Shown: piece after piece, positions 54,180 through 64,000 of the stretch | How the letters are laid out: the number at the start of each line of letters is the position of its first letter | Numbering within the stretch: position 1 is the first letter of the stretch | Assembly (NCBI GenBank): GCA_014904985.1 | Contig: MU129010.1 | Coordinates: 97,195-161,194, forward strand | Length of the DNA: 64,000 nucleotides | Source: Hydnum rufescens UP504 | Lineage: Eukaryota > Basidiomycota > Agaricomycetes > Cantharellales > Hydnaceae | Direction of reading: 5' to 3' | The notes under the pieces: generated by a model | Told to the model about the DNA's origin: nothing | Databases searched by the model: none | What the model saw: only the letters and a program-made list of their open reading frames with translations | Position numbers and translations under genes: made by a program

Positions 54180-55618
54180 CTACAATGTTGTAATCAAAGG
54201 CACTTAATCACCAGCCCAGAAAATGCTCAAAATCAAGGATTATGCTGGCACGTTCAGCCGCAAGATCATCCATTGTCGACAGTTGAAACGTACTAGGTAC
54301 TCACGGGTGAAGCCGAAGTTGCGCTGCCATGGACGCCCAGCCATGGAAAAAAATCCCAAATAAGGAGATTTTCAGATCACGTGAGGACAAAACTCCCACC
54401 CCTCTCTTACTTACGTAAGAGTCGGGGAATGCGTTTCAAGGATACTGTTTGTTACGGGGTTCGCCGGACAACCCTAGTCCTCGGACAAATGCCATAACTC
54501 ACTCAATTTTTCTCATTTGTGTGTCAAGTAAGCTTTTCCAGGTACTGTCAGTGTGCTGCTAGGGTCTTGGGCAAAAATAATCGTGAAAAACCATCAGGTG
54601 GTTGCTGAGGACTCAAAATAGTGTTTCTATATTCTGAATTTAGTGTTTTTTGAACAATACAAAATGCTCTCACAGCTCATAAAGCCAGCAGGTAGCAAAA
54701 ATACTACTTTGAGGCCTTTGGCTACCATACTGGCTATCTTTCATGTGGAGTTTCAGTGGCTCATGATGAGAATTGAAGCTGCTAGCTCAGGTACAATGAG
54801 GGGCATTGATCTAATTTAGCCAATCAAAGGCAAAGCTTGCAAAGAAAGCAGAGCCCTTGAAGCAGTTGCCCAAAAGGAAAAGGAAGATCAGCACTGGGCA
54901 TGCCATTGATGTCATTGAACAAAGAAAATGGCCAGGGTGCCCCAATCCTTCAACCCAACCTCCCAAATGTCTCCACACACTCTCACCTATTCCATCAATG
55001 GAAATCCCACCAGTTGGTCCCCACAACACTGTCCTCACCCCCAACCTTTTGGGATAAAGAACCTCGTGTGTGTCGCGGAGGTACAAACCAGTGAGGTATG
55101 TACATGAAATACCTATGTTATATATAGTAAAAAGGAGGGCGGCCCTAGAGTGGCCGGACGTGCGGAGACGGGCAAACGGCACGTGACAACGTATGCCGTA
55201 GTCGATAACCGCCCATTTTAACACAACCAATAGTATGAGTGAATGCCTGGAGACTGTGAGATTCTCCAACAGGTGTCCGAGTACTAGGGTTCGGTACTGG
55301 CCGACACCAAAATGAGACCATAACGCGGATCCCTCACTGCACCTTACTGCATGCATAGATTTCCTTATAATTTTTATCCAATGTATATATGATTATAGTA
55401 CATATTATTACCAAGTTTGGGACCTAGCCGGCCAGTGTGTCGTGAGTAGCGGTCAATTTTGTTACTTCTGTCCGAGATCCCGGTTACAAACAGTAATGCA
55501 CTCTCACTGGCCGACGAATCCAACCATGGCCAAGAAAAATTTTTTTAATTGGAGTCCAATGGTATGGATGGGTATAAATGCTAAGAGGGGAATATGAACA
55601 AATTGAACAATATAACAA
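54180..55618. other. Region without a supported gene
   Basis: Contains a 52-codon plus-strand frame (54,664-54,822, starting MLSQLIKPAGSKNT) and a longer minus-strand frame (55,356-54,811) that lacks any family resemblance. Base composition and the phrase KAKLAKKAEPLKQ (near 54,830) look like a decayed transposon gene rather than a host gene, but I cannot name one. The stretch 55,380-55,600 is A/T-rich and probably the 3' flank of the MFS gene. Confidence 0.35.
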
Positions 55619-58120
55619 TCATGGGGTGCTTCGGCGCCTCCTAGTTCCCAAGAGCAACTCGATGCCGTACAGTAAGTGAGAGAAAGGCATCCATAGGGGA
55701 ATTCGAGGACCTCTAGGTACCCCATTATGTGATGTATCATCAGCCATATTTTCGTCGCCTGGCCTTTCCACGTCTTGGGCAGCCACAGCGTTCCCCTCCC
55801 TCACTTGGCCATTAGTAGGAGCATTATCGGGGATATCATGCAAGAAGAAACAGGGAATAGTGGCCAACGCACACCACGGCAATAGAGAAAAGAAGGCCCA
55901 CTTGGTGCCATATCCATATGCGGCCCGGACAATGTCTTGCAGTTTAGGAGGGAGGGTTTCGATGCCCTGGGCCCCGCGTCCGCGACCGAGGGACGTGAGT
56001 GAAGAGATGATAGCTTGTCCATCCGAAGGCGAAACAGCCCCAGATGCGATCAATCTGTTGATATAAGATCGGACCTTGGACTCTAAAACTGCTGCCAGCT
56101 GAGCAAGACCAATAGTTCCACCCGCCGTTCGGAACTGCAACGCATGGGTCAATACTAGGCATAGATAGGGAAGAAGTCGACGTACAAAGAGATTCATCGT
56201 GACGGAAATGGCGGTGTGTTCATTCGGAAGGGAAAATCTGGTTTGAATTTCCAAACTGGCGAGAGTCAAGCCAATGCCAGTGCCAGCCATGGCGAGGAAG
56301 CCATTGATCTGCCCATGAGCATTCTTGCCCACGGCCATCCCTAATAGTCCGACTGCAACTGGTTGAATGGCTTGGCCGAGAATGATTGGCCATTTGGTCT
56401 AAATTAGGATGCTGAGTAAGCAGGATGTTATATGATGGGCCCGCCTCCTCATACCTGGCGAGTAAACTTTATCAACATCAACGAGACATAGAGCCCACCC
56501 CCAAGGCCAGGCGAAAGATACAAGAGCTGCGTCCCGCTCTTCGTTGCCTGAAAGGCAGCAGCTACATTCCAGTAGATGGAGAGAAAGTAGAGGCATCCAA
56601 ACATGACCATTCCGCCAGTTACACATGCGAACGAGGTCGCTACCGTGTCGAAGTTTCTGAAAATGTAGAGGGGAATCATCCGGATGGTACGTGAAACCAG
56701 ACGTGGAGCCCCCTTGGGGGGATTTGATTGACGGACTGTGCCGTCCGCATTCAGGATTATCTCGAATTGTCCAAGATAATATTCCCATCCGATAAAGACG
56801 ACAAGGAGCAAGCATCCCATGACGATGGTGACGATGACTTTCCCCTGGTTCCATTCTTGTGTCGATCCCCAGCTCATACCAAGAAGAACGAGGATAAAAG
56901 CGGCCACAAAGATGAATGCCCCGAGCCAATCGACCGAAAGCAGTCGCTGAATAATGGGTATCCGATTGCTAGGTACTCGGCCGGGGAGTTCGTCGCGAGG
57001 ATCAGGTTGTGGGCCTACAAGGTCTTTGCGAATTAAAAGGAATGCGAGGACTCCACTGACAAAGGAGATCTGATGTAGGGAACAGGGGAACATGAGTCCG
57101 ATTCCGGGTCCATGAACAAAGAGGCGACTGAACAGGTAGATTAATTGCGAAGATCCAACGGTATGATACTGTTGATAAATAAGCTCCTACGACAGGACCT
57201 GCAGAGAGAAGATGAGCATGTCCCTCATCTTCAACCCAAGAAAATTGCCGACCAATGGAAAATCCAACAGAGAACAACAACGACATCACAACCGTTTGCC
57301 AAACGTTCGAGTCTAGATTCCTTGTGTCTGCCATAATGACACGGGTCACCTGAGTGGAGGGTGTGAATCATTTTGCGGGGATTGGGGGTGCATAAAGAGC
57401 TGACAGTTAGGAGAGCCGCTGCCCCCACGCCGGCAACACCACGACCAGCGAGCATCGTCGCCATGTTCAGTGATCCGGTAGACATGGTGGAGCCTATGAA
57501 GAAGACCACCAACCCAACTTGACTAATCGGAAAGAATCGTAGTGCCCAATATGTCAGAGAAGCAGAATCATCAACAAGATGGGAGAAGAACTTGCAGGCA
57601 TACGTGTCGCCCGAAAATATTGGCCACATTTGCGAATACAGGAAGGAATGCCGTGCTCGTCAGGATATACGAAGTACCTGGGAAGGAAACATCGCGTGAA
57701 TACGTGAATGTGATATAGAGGAAAGCGGCAGACCAATCCAGTTCTGTAACACGTGTTGATTAATCCTCGGTTGTGAGAACAAGGGGTCTCCATACCCACC
57801 TGCAGATCGAGTCGATGAAAGGCCGACGCAATTTGCGGTTGTGCACTAGCGACAACGGTGTAGTCGAGAGTCTGAACAACGTGCGGACAGTGAATATTGC
57901 ACCATGCATTGGGGGTAGGAACACGCACCTCTATCAAAATCGGCAGGAGAAGAGCTATCATGAGCTTGATGCGAAATCCCCATTGTTTCCAAAATGCGCG
58001 AAATCCAGTCTGCCTCGGAGAGGAGGGCAGGCCACCATCTTCAGGGGCCACCTCCCCAGTCGGCTTTTCCTGTATTCTAGATGGTGCCTCGCCTATGGGA
58101 GACTCGTCAGTGATGGCCAT
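55619..58120 (-). CDS. MFS drug/metabolite transporter, copy 1
   Basis: Multi-exon minus-strand gene. It starts MAITDESPIGEAPSRIQEKP (cytosolic tail), then KLMIALLLPI (first membrane helix) and LDYTVVASAQPQIASAFHRL, the conserved loop with motif D1 of 14-helix drug:H+ antiporters. Later exons include MLAGRGVAGVGAAALLTV, VIMADTRNLDSNVWQTVVMS, GPVVGAYLSTVSYRWIFAIN (antiporter motif C-like) and VIVTIVMGCLLLVVFIGWEY. The final exon ends with a cytosolic tail and IELLLGTRRRRSTP. Most introns are short (about 50-70 nt). A TATATATCAG box lies about 75 bp upstream of the ATG. The family exports drugs or toxins from the plasma membrane in exchange for protons. A diverged copy begins at 62,683. Confidence 0.8.
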
Positions 58121-59376
58121 GGACGCTTGTTGAAGGGATGAGGTGAGGGGGGATCTCTGGTGGGGCCTCTATTTGTAGGTTAAGGCAAGGCTGATATATA
58201 TAGGTTCCTAAAACCGTTGAGAGCCAAAGAAGGAATTAAAACCAACGGAACAAGCATTGCCACAATTGAGTCCCAGCGCTAACGCTGCGGTACCGGTCGG
58301 ACGAATCCCTCCGGATCACCTATTCTATACACCGCCTCTGCGGGTATTAGCTAAGGAGTCGCCAAAACAAGCTCAGGGGGTGTTGACAGCAGCGCAGAGA
58401 CAGCCCTAAGATCTACTGGCAGAGGATAATGGAGAGGCGCGCGGCAGAAGAAATGAACACCTAGCCATGGTAGCACATGGCCCACAGAACCCCAGGCCTC
58501 ACCTCGAGGTGGCACACGTGCGCTTCAAAAAATCGTGGGAACTTTGAGATTTGGTTCTGGTTATTTCTTTGCTTTATCCAAGTTGTAGGCACCGGGACGG
58601 TGTGCACCGCGGTCGGCTCTCGCACACCCACAATGTGAGCACTAACAACGATGTGACTGCAATGGGACCACTGATTGTCATTACGACCCATTGCAGATCC
58701 TGCGACCGGCACAACCGAAGAATGGGGAGACCGAAACCGCGGGCGAGAAATGCAAGACACCACAACCCCGCAATGCTGGGTGTGGTGGTAAGGGTAAGGC
58801 ATATGTTATTCCTTATTGGTGCGAAAGGGGCAGCTTTATAGGTTGGCCGTGGATCTTTGTGGCGTTCCTCCACATTCTCCGCATCAATTTTCGCCCTAGA
58901 GTAGAGGGCAATCCTTGGGGAAAGTACGTGCAGGTCATTACATTCCTTAAATGTTCCTTACATGTACCAGCCATCAGGACGATGGTTGACACCGCCAAAC
59001 ATTGCCCAATTCTCATCAATGGCTACAGAGAAGTAGGCAGGCTGTGACCAGCCTCTTCGATAGAAGCTGGAAAGGACCCCTGATAGCTGTAGTCGAATAC
59101 AAACCAGTAGGAATTGTATTTTAGCGTTCCAATCTAGAATGGAACTTCAGATCGGCTATCGGTACACTTATGTGTGACATACAAGCCACCTTAGGTCTCT
59201 ATCTCTGCTTTCCCAATGATCCACCCGATCGGACTCGGGGAACTGAAGATATTTCGCGCCCACAGGGAGAGAAGTATTTGGGAAGATCCCCACGAACGTT
59301 TACTATGCGTACATTGGCCCAACGAGAGCATTGCGTATCTACTCCCTTCTAGGAGCCGGACCAAACGCATTGCAGA
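58121..59376. other. Intergenic region between MFS copy 1 and the aldo-keto reductase
   Basis: The proximal 150 bp is the MFS promoter (TATA-like TATATATAGG near 58,193). The rest (58,400-59,370) holds only short frames of about 100 codons on both strands (for example 58,461-58,802 and 58,574-58,873) without recognisable motifs. I see no repeat shared with other parts of the window. Confidence 0.4.
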
Positions 59377-60859
59377 TTACTTCTCCAGAGGGGGGGTCTC
59401 TTCGAGCGTCTGATCCTGGAAAGCCTTGGGGAAGCGGGGGATTTCGCCTAGGTGAGCGTCTGTCGCATCCACGAGCTCCCGGATGCGTCCAATCTCGGCA
59501 GTAGAAAGATGAACATCTTTGGCGAGCCAATTCTCCTCCACGTATTTGATCTGTTTGCTTCCCGGGATTGGGATGATGTCGTTTCCCTGAGCTAGGAGCC
59601 AAGCAATGCACACTTGGGCAGCAGTGGCTTTGTGGGTGGTAGCGATTTCCTGGAGGTAGTCAACGACTTCAACAATACGGGGGAAGTTTTCGGCACTGTA
59701 TCGAGGAAGCCCGCGACGCCAATCATCCTTATCGAGGTCGTCCAGGGATCTCTGTTTGGATGCTCTCAGTAAGTTAGGAATTGATGCCCAGAGAGGTCCA
59801 AGATACTCAACGTATCTACCAGTGGTGAATCCTCGAGCATTTGGCGAGTGTGCCACGATGCTGAGTGAGGAGTGAACATTTCAGGACGCATCAGAAAGAT
59901 CATATAAACAGTACCCTCACGTGATTCCAAATTGACGAGCCACATCACGAGCACCCCCTGACTTCTCCACAGCCAGCTCGAATGGTGAGTATCTAGAAAG
60001 CATGACTTTAGGAATGTATATGGGGATTGGAAACATGGGAATCACATACTCGATTTGGAGGGCGCTAATGGGATGCACCGTTTGGGCACGGCGTATCGCG
60101 TTAGGGGTGCTTCTGATAGACCAAGATACTTAACCTTTCCCTCCCTGATAGAGGGTTGTAAGCAATAGTTAGATGTTTGCAAACACGTTATAAGGGTTTC
60201 CGGCGCACTTGACTAGTTCTGCCATTGCGCCAACGGTGATTTCAATTGGGGTGTCGGGAGCGGGACGATGCTGATAGTACAGATCTATGTGATCCGTTCT
60301 GAGTTTCTTCAGAGATTTCTCGCATTCAGATTTAACGAATTCGGGGTCTCCACGAATGAGGAACTCGGGAGTATATCCAAATTTTGTTGCGAGGAATATT
60401 TTATCACGGTTTCCGGTGCCTGCAGATGTATATCTCGAACTCAGGGGCGTGTGGACCGTAAAAAAGTGGACAAAACATACGCTTGAACCATTTACCAATG
60501 AGTTCTTCGCAATCGCCCTGGAGAGTAGGCATCCTCAGCACACGTATCAGAATTGTCAAAAGAAATTCTCGACGAACGTAGACTGAGGCAGTATCCCAGT
60601 GGCGGCAACCAAGTTCAAAAAGTCGGTCGAGTACCTATTGATTTCAAGGTCAAGGGACTCGGTTTTTGAAGTATCAGTGCCTCTTACCTTGAAGCGTTCT
60701 TCGTCGTTGCCTGCAGAACCATATGCTGCGCCACCGAGACCCATGGCACCATAGCCAATTGCTGAATGGGTCTTGCAATGGTGAGAATGCACGTATGGGA
60801 ATCGCGTGAGTTAGCTCACCTGCGAATTCAGCGTTCCCGATCTTGCGAGTTGCGGACAT
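59377..60859 (-). CDS. Aldo-keto reductase
   Basis: Nine exons from 60,859 to 59,377 join to about 333 residues, the normal size of the family, when one base is restored. The (beta/alpha)8 marks are all present: [16 protein letters not shown], the catalytic Asp and Tyr in [10 protein letters not shown], Lys in FLATKFGY, His in LYYQHRPAP, and the NADP-binding end [16 protein letters not shown]. The enzyme reduces aldehydes or ketones with NADPH; it resembles the YakC/pyridoxal-reductase group. The conserved segment [20 protein letters not shown] is broken by a one-base loss (GAAGCACCCC, near 60,105). The exon sum is 1,001 nt, one short of 334 codons. It lies between two MFS transporter copies on the same strand. 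Confidence 0.75.
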
Positions 60860-62682
60860 TGTAGAATAGAGAATTTCGAGGGGAGTGAGCACGGAGGATT
60901 TCACCTGTCGTACAGTAAATTATATAACCCGCCATGGGCTGTGGGGGTTGCGTCCTCCCCATCTCCGTATCGATTTTCGGCCGGGAAGGGGAGAGCGAGC
61001 GAACACGCAAGCCCTGACACCCTTACGGCTATAATGACATCCGTAGGGAAATTTAATTTTCGTGGCTGATTTGATCCAGGAGGTTTTTGACTCGGGGAGG
61101 TGTGCACTCCATATGAAATAGGTCACGCGCTAGCTATATGGAGCCATGTCGCGTATAGTTTCTCATCTAGAATGGACACATCTGCGTTGCAAACTACGCC
61201 TGGAAAGTGTCGCCATGCTCTCGATGCGTAGGAGTCCCTTGCGGTCAACACTGCTAGCTGACCTGGTGATTGGTTCGGTTTGAATTCACGAGCTGCTTGC
61301 GTAGGCAGAAACTCTATGTAGAGCGTGGAATCTGGACAGCCATATCTTGTCAGATCAGTGATACACAATTCAGTGGACTGGACGCGTACTTCATCACAAT
61401 CCTTCGCCATCAGGAAGATGGCTGACGTCGCCAAATAATTGGGACTTGCCGAGCAGCTTCCCGCGGCCGAGGGAACGCTGCGAACGCAACCCCGCCCAAA
61501 CCATCGGTAGACTTCTGCCAGTTCTGGAACTTCGAACGTGTTGGGCATGCTGTTAGGATTCCCACTTCTCGCTTGATTCTACATGCACCGCCTAAAATAT
61601 CTTTGCATTCACCCTCCTCCCGCCAGATACAGATAGCAGCTTCTGGCCCATCTCGTCGAGGGCTACCCCATGGCCCTTCATTGAGGGAAGATCCCTTTAT
61701 AATGTTATCGTGTCTGTCGATTCCTATGGCATATGGCCAGTAACCGCAAGGAGGGAAACGACGTCCTTTGTGGTAGGTGGCGATTGCTGGAGCGAGGTTA
61801 CCATTACGACTAATCCTATGCTCAGTGGAGCCAGTCTCTACAGTACTAGGGACTTGGACTGGTTGGATCCCTCTACCGGATCAAGCCCGCACTGCACCAT
61901 TCGTTTTTGACTTCGCTTCTCTGTCTTATATACATGACGGCACTGCCACATCAATTATTTCCATCGTCCCTCCATGATCCAATAATTAAGATTTTCAATC
62001 TGCCGACATTGCGTTTAGGATCTCCATTCCCGAGCGTGCTCTTCAGTCTTCAATCAGCGGGTCCCGATCAGGAATGGACTGAATCTGTTATTTATGTCGA
62101 ACACAGATATCAAGAACCAGTATTTCCATTGGTGTGCGATGGTCCTTCAGCCAGAACGGAGATGTCCTCATCCCACTGCTTCGTACATCCACCAGTTCCT
62201 CCTGAAAGGGAGCAGGTAGCAGATTGGGATGCAGGTGTCGAGCCCCTAGGATGCCCCTTGTTGAACGTCCCCCCCGTTCGTTCCAGCATCGATAATATGC
62301 CGACTATCAATCTCTCAGCCCAGAACTGGTAATTAGGCACTGGGCCACTTCAGGCATGTGACATCCTAGGGCAGGTAGCAAAGCACCCCCAAATGCGATG
62401 GGCTCTAGTAACTTTTTCCCAGGTGTGACGTGACACTTTGTTAGACTGTGTGCGACCACAGTATTCATATCCATGTATGCCTGGCATATATTATTTTGTT
62501 TGTGCTTCTAAGGGGGGTTACAAATCAACAAATCAGGAAGGAAACCATATTTGCTGAGAAATGTAGGGTGGGATCAGAAGGGTTTCAAAGTATAATGAAT
62601 CCAACCATGGCCAAGACAAAATGGGAATCCAATGCATAGAGGGGATATAAGTCAGAAGAGGGAGATATCAACAATATACTTG
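60860..62682. other. Region between aldo-keto reductase and MFS copy 2
   Basis: A 141-codon minus-strand frame (61,548-61,123, starting MPNTFEVPELAEVYRW) and a 141-codon plus-strand frame (61,907-62,332) are open but show no family resemblance, and neither has a supporting splice pattern. A T/A-rich tract lies near 62,480-62,540. The 62,580-62,680 segment, including AATCCAACCATGGCCAAG, repeats the 3' flank of MFS copy 1 (55,520-55,540), so the duplication includes the downstream sequence. Confidence 0.4.
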
Positions 62683-64000
62683 TCATGGTGTGCTTCGGCG
62701 CCTCCTAGTTCCCAAGAGTAGCTCGATGCCATACAGTAAGAAAGAGAAAGGCACCCATAGAGGAATTCGAGGACCTCTAGGCACTCCATTATGTGATTTA
62801 TCATCGGCCGTATTTTCATCGCCTGGCCTTTCCGCGTCTTGGGCAACCACAGCGTTCCCCGCCATCATTTGGTGATCAACGGCAACATCGGGGATGTCAT
62901 GCAAGAAGAAACAGGGAAAAGTCGCCAACACACACCATGGCAATAGAGAGAAAAAGGCCCACTTGGTGCCGTATCCATACGCAGCCCGGACAATGTCTTG
63001 CAGTTTGGGGGGGAGGGTTTCGATGCCCTGGCCATCGGCTCCACGACCGAGGGATGCGAGTGAAGAAATGATGGCGAGTCCATCCGAAGGTGACACTGCC
63101 CCAGACGTGATCAGTTTATTGATATAGGAACGAATCTTGGACTCTAAGACTGCCGCCATCTGAGCAAGACCAATAGTTCCACCCGCCGTTCGGAACTGCA
63201 ATGCGTAGTTAAATACTAGGCATGTATCAGCAAGAAATACGTCAACACACAAAGAGATTCATCGTGACAGAAACTGCAGTGTGCTCATTCGGAAGGGCAA
63301 ATCTGCTTTGAATTTCCAAACTGGCAATAGTCAAACCAATGCCAGCACCAGTCATGCCAAGAAAGCCATTGATCTGCCCATGGGCATTCTTGTCAACGGC
63401 CATCCCTAATAGTCCGACTGCAACTGGCTGAATGACTTGGCCCAGAATGATTGGCCATTTGGACTAAAATGGGATGGTGAGTAAGCGAGGTGCTATGCTG
63501 TCTTGACAAGCCTGTCTCCTCATACCTGACGAGTATGTTTTATCAACAGTAACGACCAATAGAGTCCGCCTCCAAGACCAGGCGAAAGATACAGCAACTG
63601 GGTCCCGCTCTGTGTTGCGCGAAAGGCAGCAGCCACGTTCCAATAGATGGAGAGGAAGTAGAGGCATCCAAACATAACCATCCCACCAGTCACACAGGCG
63701 AACGAGGTCACTACCATGTCGAAGTTTGTGAAAATGTACAGGGGAATCATCCGATTGGTGCGTGAGATCAGACGCGGAGCCTTCTTGGGGGGAATTGATG
63801 GACGCGCTGAGCCGTCCACATTCAGGATAATCTCGAATTGTCCAAGATAATATTCCCATCCGATAAAGACGACAAGGAGTATGCATCCCAGGACAATGGT
63901 CACGATAACCTTCCCCTGGTTCCATTGTTGTGTGGATCCCCAGCTCATGCCGAGAAGAACAAGGATAAAAGCGGAAACAAAGATGAATGCTCCAAGCCAA
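62683..64000 (-). CDS. MFS drug/metabolite transporter, copy 2 (partial, runs off the window)
   Basis: The last two exons and part of the preceding one correspond to the end of copy 1 (55,619-57,000), with the same intron positions. Shared peptides include VIVTIVLGCILLVVFIGWEY, VTGGMVMFGCLYFLSIYWNV, LRFRTAGGTIGLAQMAAVLE-like FRTAGGTIGLAQMAAVLESK and the identical IELLLGTRRRRSTP tail. The DNA identity in exons is roughly 85-90 percent, with most changes at silent positions or conservative (for example GSARPSIPPK versus GTVRQSNPPK). The frame is open as far as the window allows, so the copy looks functional. The 5' half lies beyond 64,000. Confidence 0.8.

Noticed and set aside
54811..55356. 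181-codon minus-strand ORF
   Set aside because: No recognisable domain, unusual composition for a host gene, and overlapping open frames on the other strand; probably chance in decayed repeat sequence.

Overview
The window looks like chromosomal DNA of a basidiomycete fungus, most likely an Agaricomycete. The genes carry many short GT-AG introns (about 40-75 nt). The recognisable proteins are fungal housekeeping proteins: Tel2, Vps23, Spc24, MCT-1/Tma20, Src1, sulfide:quinone oxidoreductase, and an RMP1-like RNase MRP subunit. The left part is a typical repeat-rich fungal compartment. No rRNA gene, bona fide tRNA gene or CRISPR array was seen.

Bases 1-27,200 are almost entirely nested repeats. 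On the minus strand, 8,400 to 430, lies the remnant of a Ty3/gypsy-like retroelement: a gag-like part, a retropepsin (DTGS motif), then a series of related protein modules, with no reverse transcriptase, RNase H or integrase seen. It is interrupted by a 629-bp MITE-like element with an 8-bp target duplication, by a 1.7-kb LTR-like element with a 5-bp duplication, and probably by a third element. Bases 13,404-20,600 form a giant foldback element: two arms of about 3.4 kb, each holding an array of 300-bp tandem repeats. A truncated copy lies at 8,402-10,040 and a fragment at 11,930-13,120. Bases 20,640-25,430 hold a tandem series of exon/intron-like modules in which exon ends and introns each carry a hairpin. 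A KDZ-transposon-associated gene remnant follows. Parts of this compartment (10,041-11,932, 15,732-16,545, 18,530-18,790) look like uncorrected or misassembled sequence.

Bases 28,200-41,220 are a compact euchromatic block: wax-synthase-like MBOAT (+), TEL2 (-), VPS23 (+), SPC24 (+), TMA20/MCT-1 (-), SRC1 (-) and SQR (-). The TEL2 and VPS23 start codons are only 32 bp apart.

Bases 41,220-46,860 hold two oppositely oriented solo LTRs, a small MITE and a diverged duplication around a short ORF. Next come a GPI-anchored cupredoxin (+) and an RMP1-like gene (-). Bases 50,900-55,500 hold an 18-bp minisatellite, a TIR element with 8-bp target duplications and a tRNA-like segment, an SRPK-like kinase pseudogene, and a truncated MSS1/MnmE-like gene. 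The right end (55,600-64,000) is a cluster: MFS transporter, aldo-keto reductase and a second, diverged copy of the same MFS transporter, all on the minus strand, suggesting a small detoxification or export cluster.

Two otherwise intact genes (SQR and the aldo-keto reductase) each need exactly one extra base, in a short homopolymer run, to be open. Together with the N gap and the deletion-rich repeat copies this suggests residual sequencing error.
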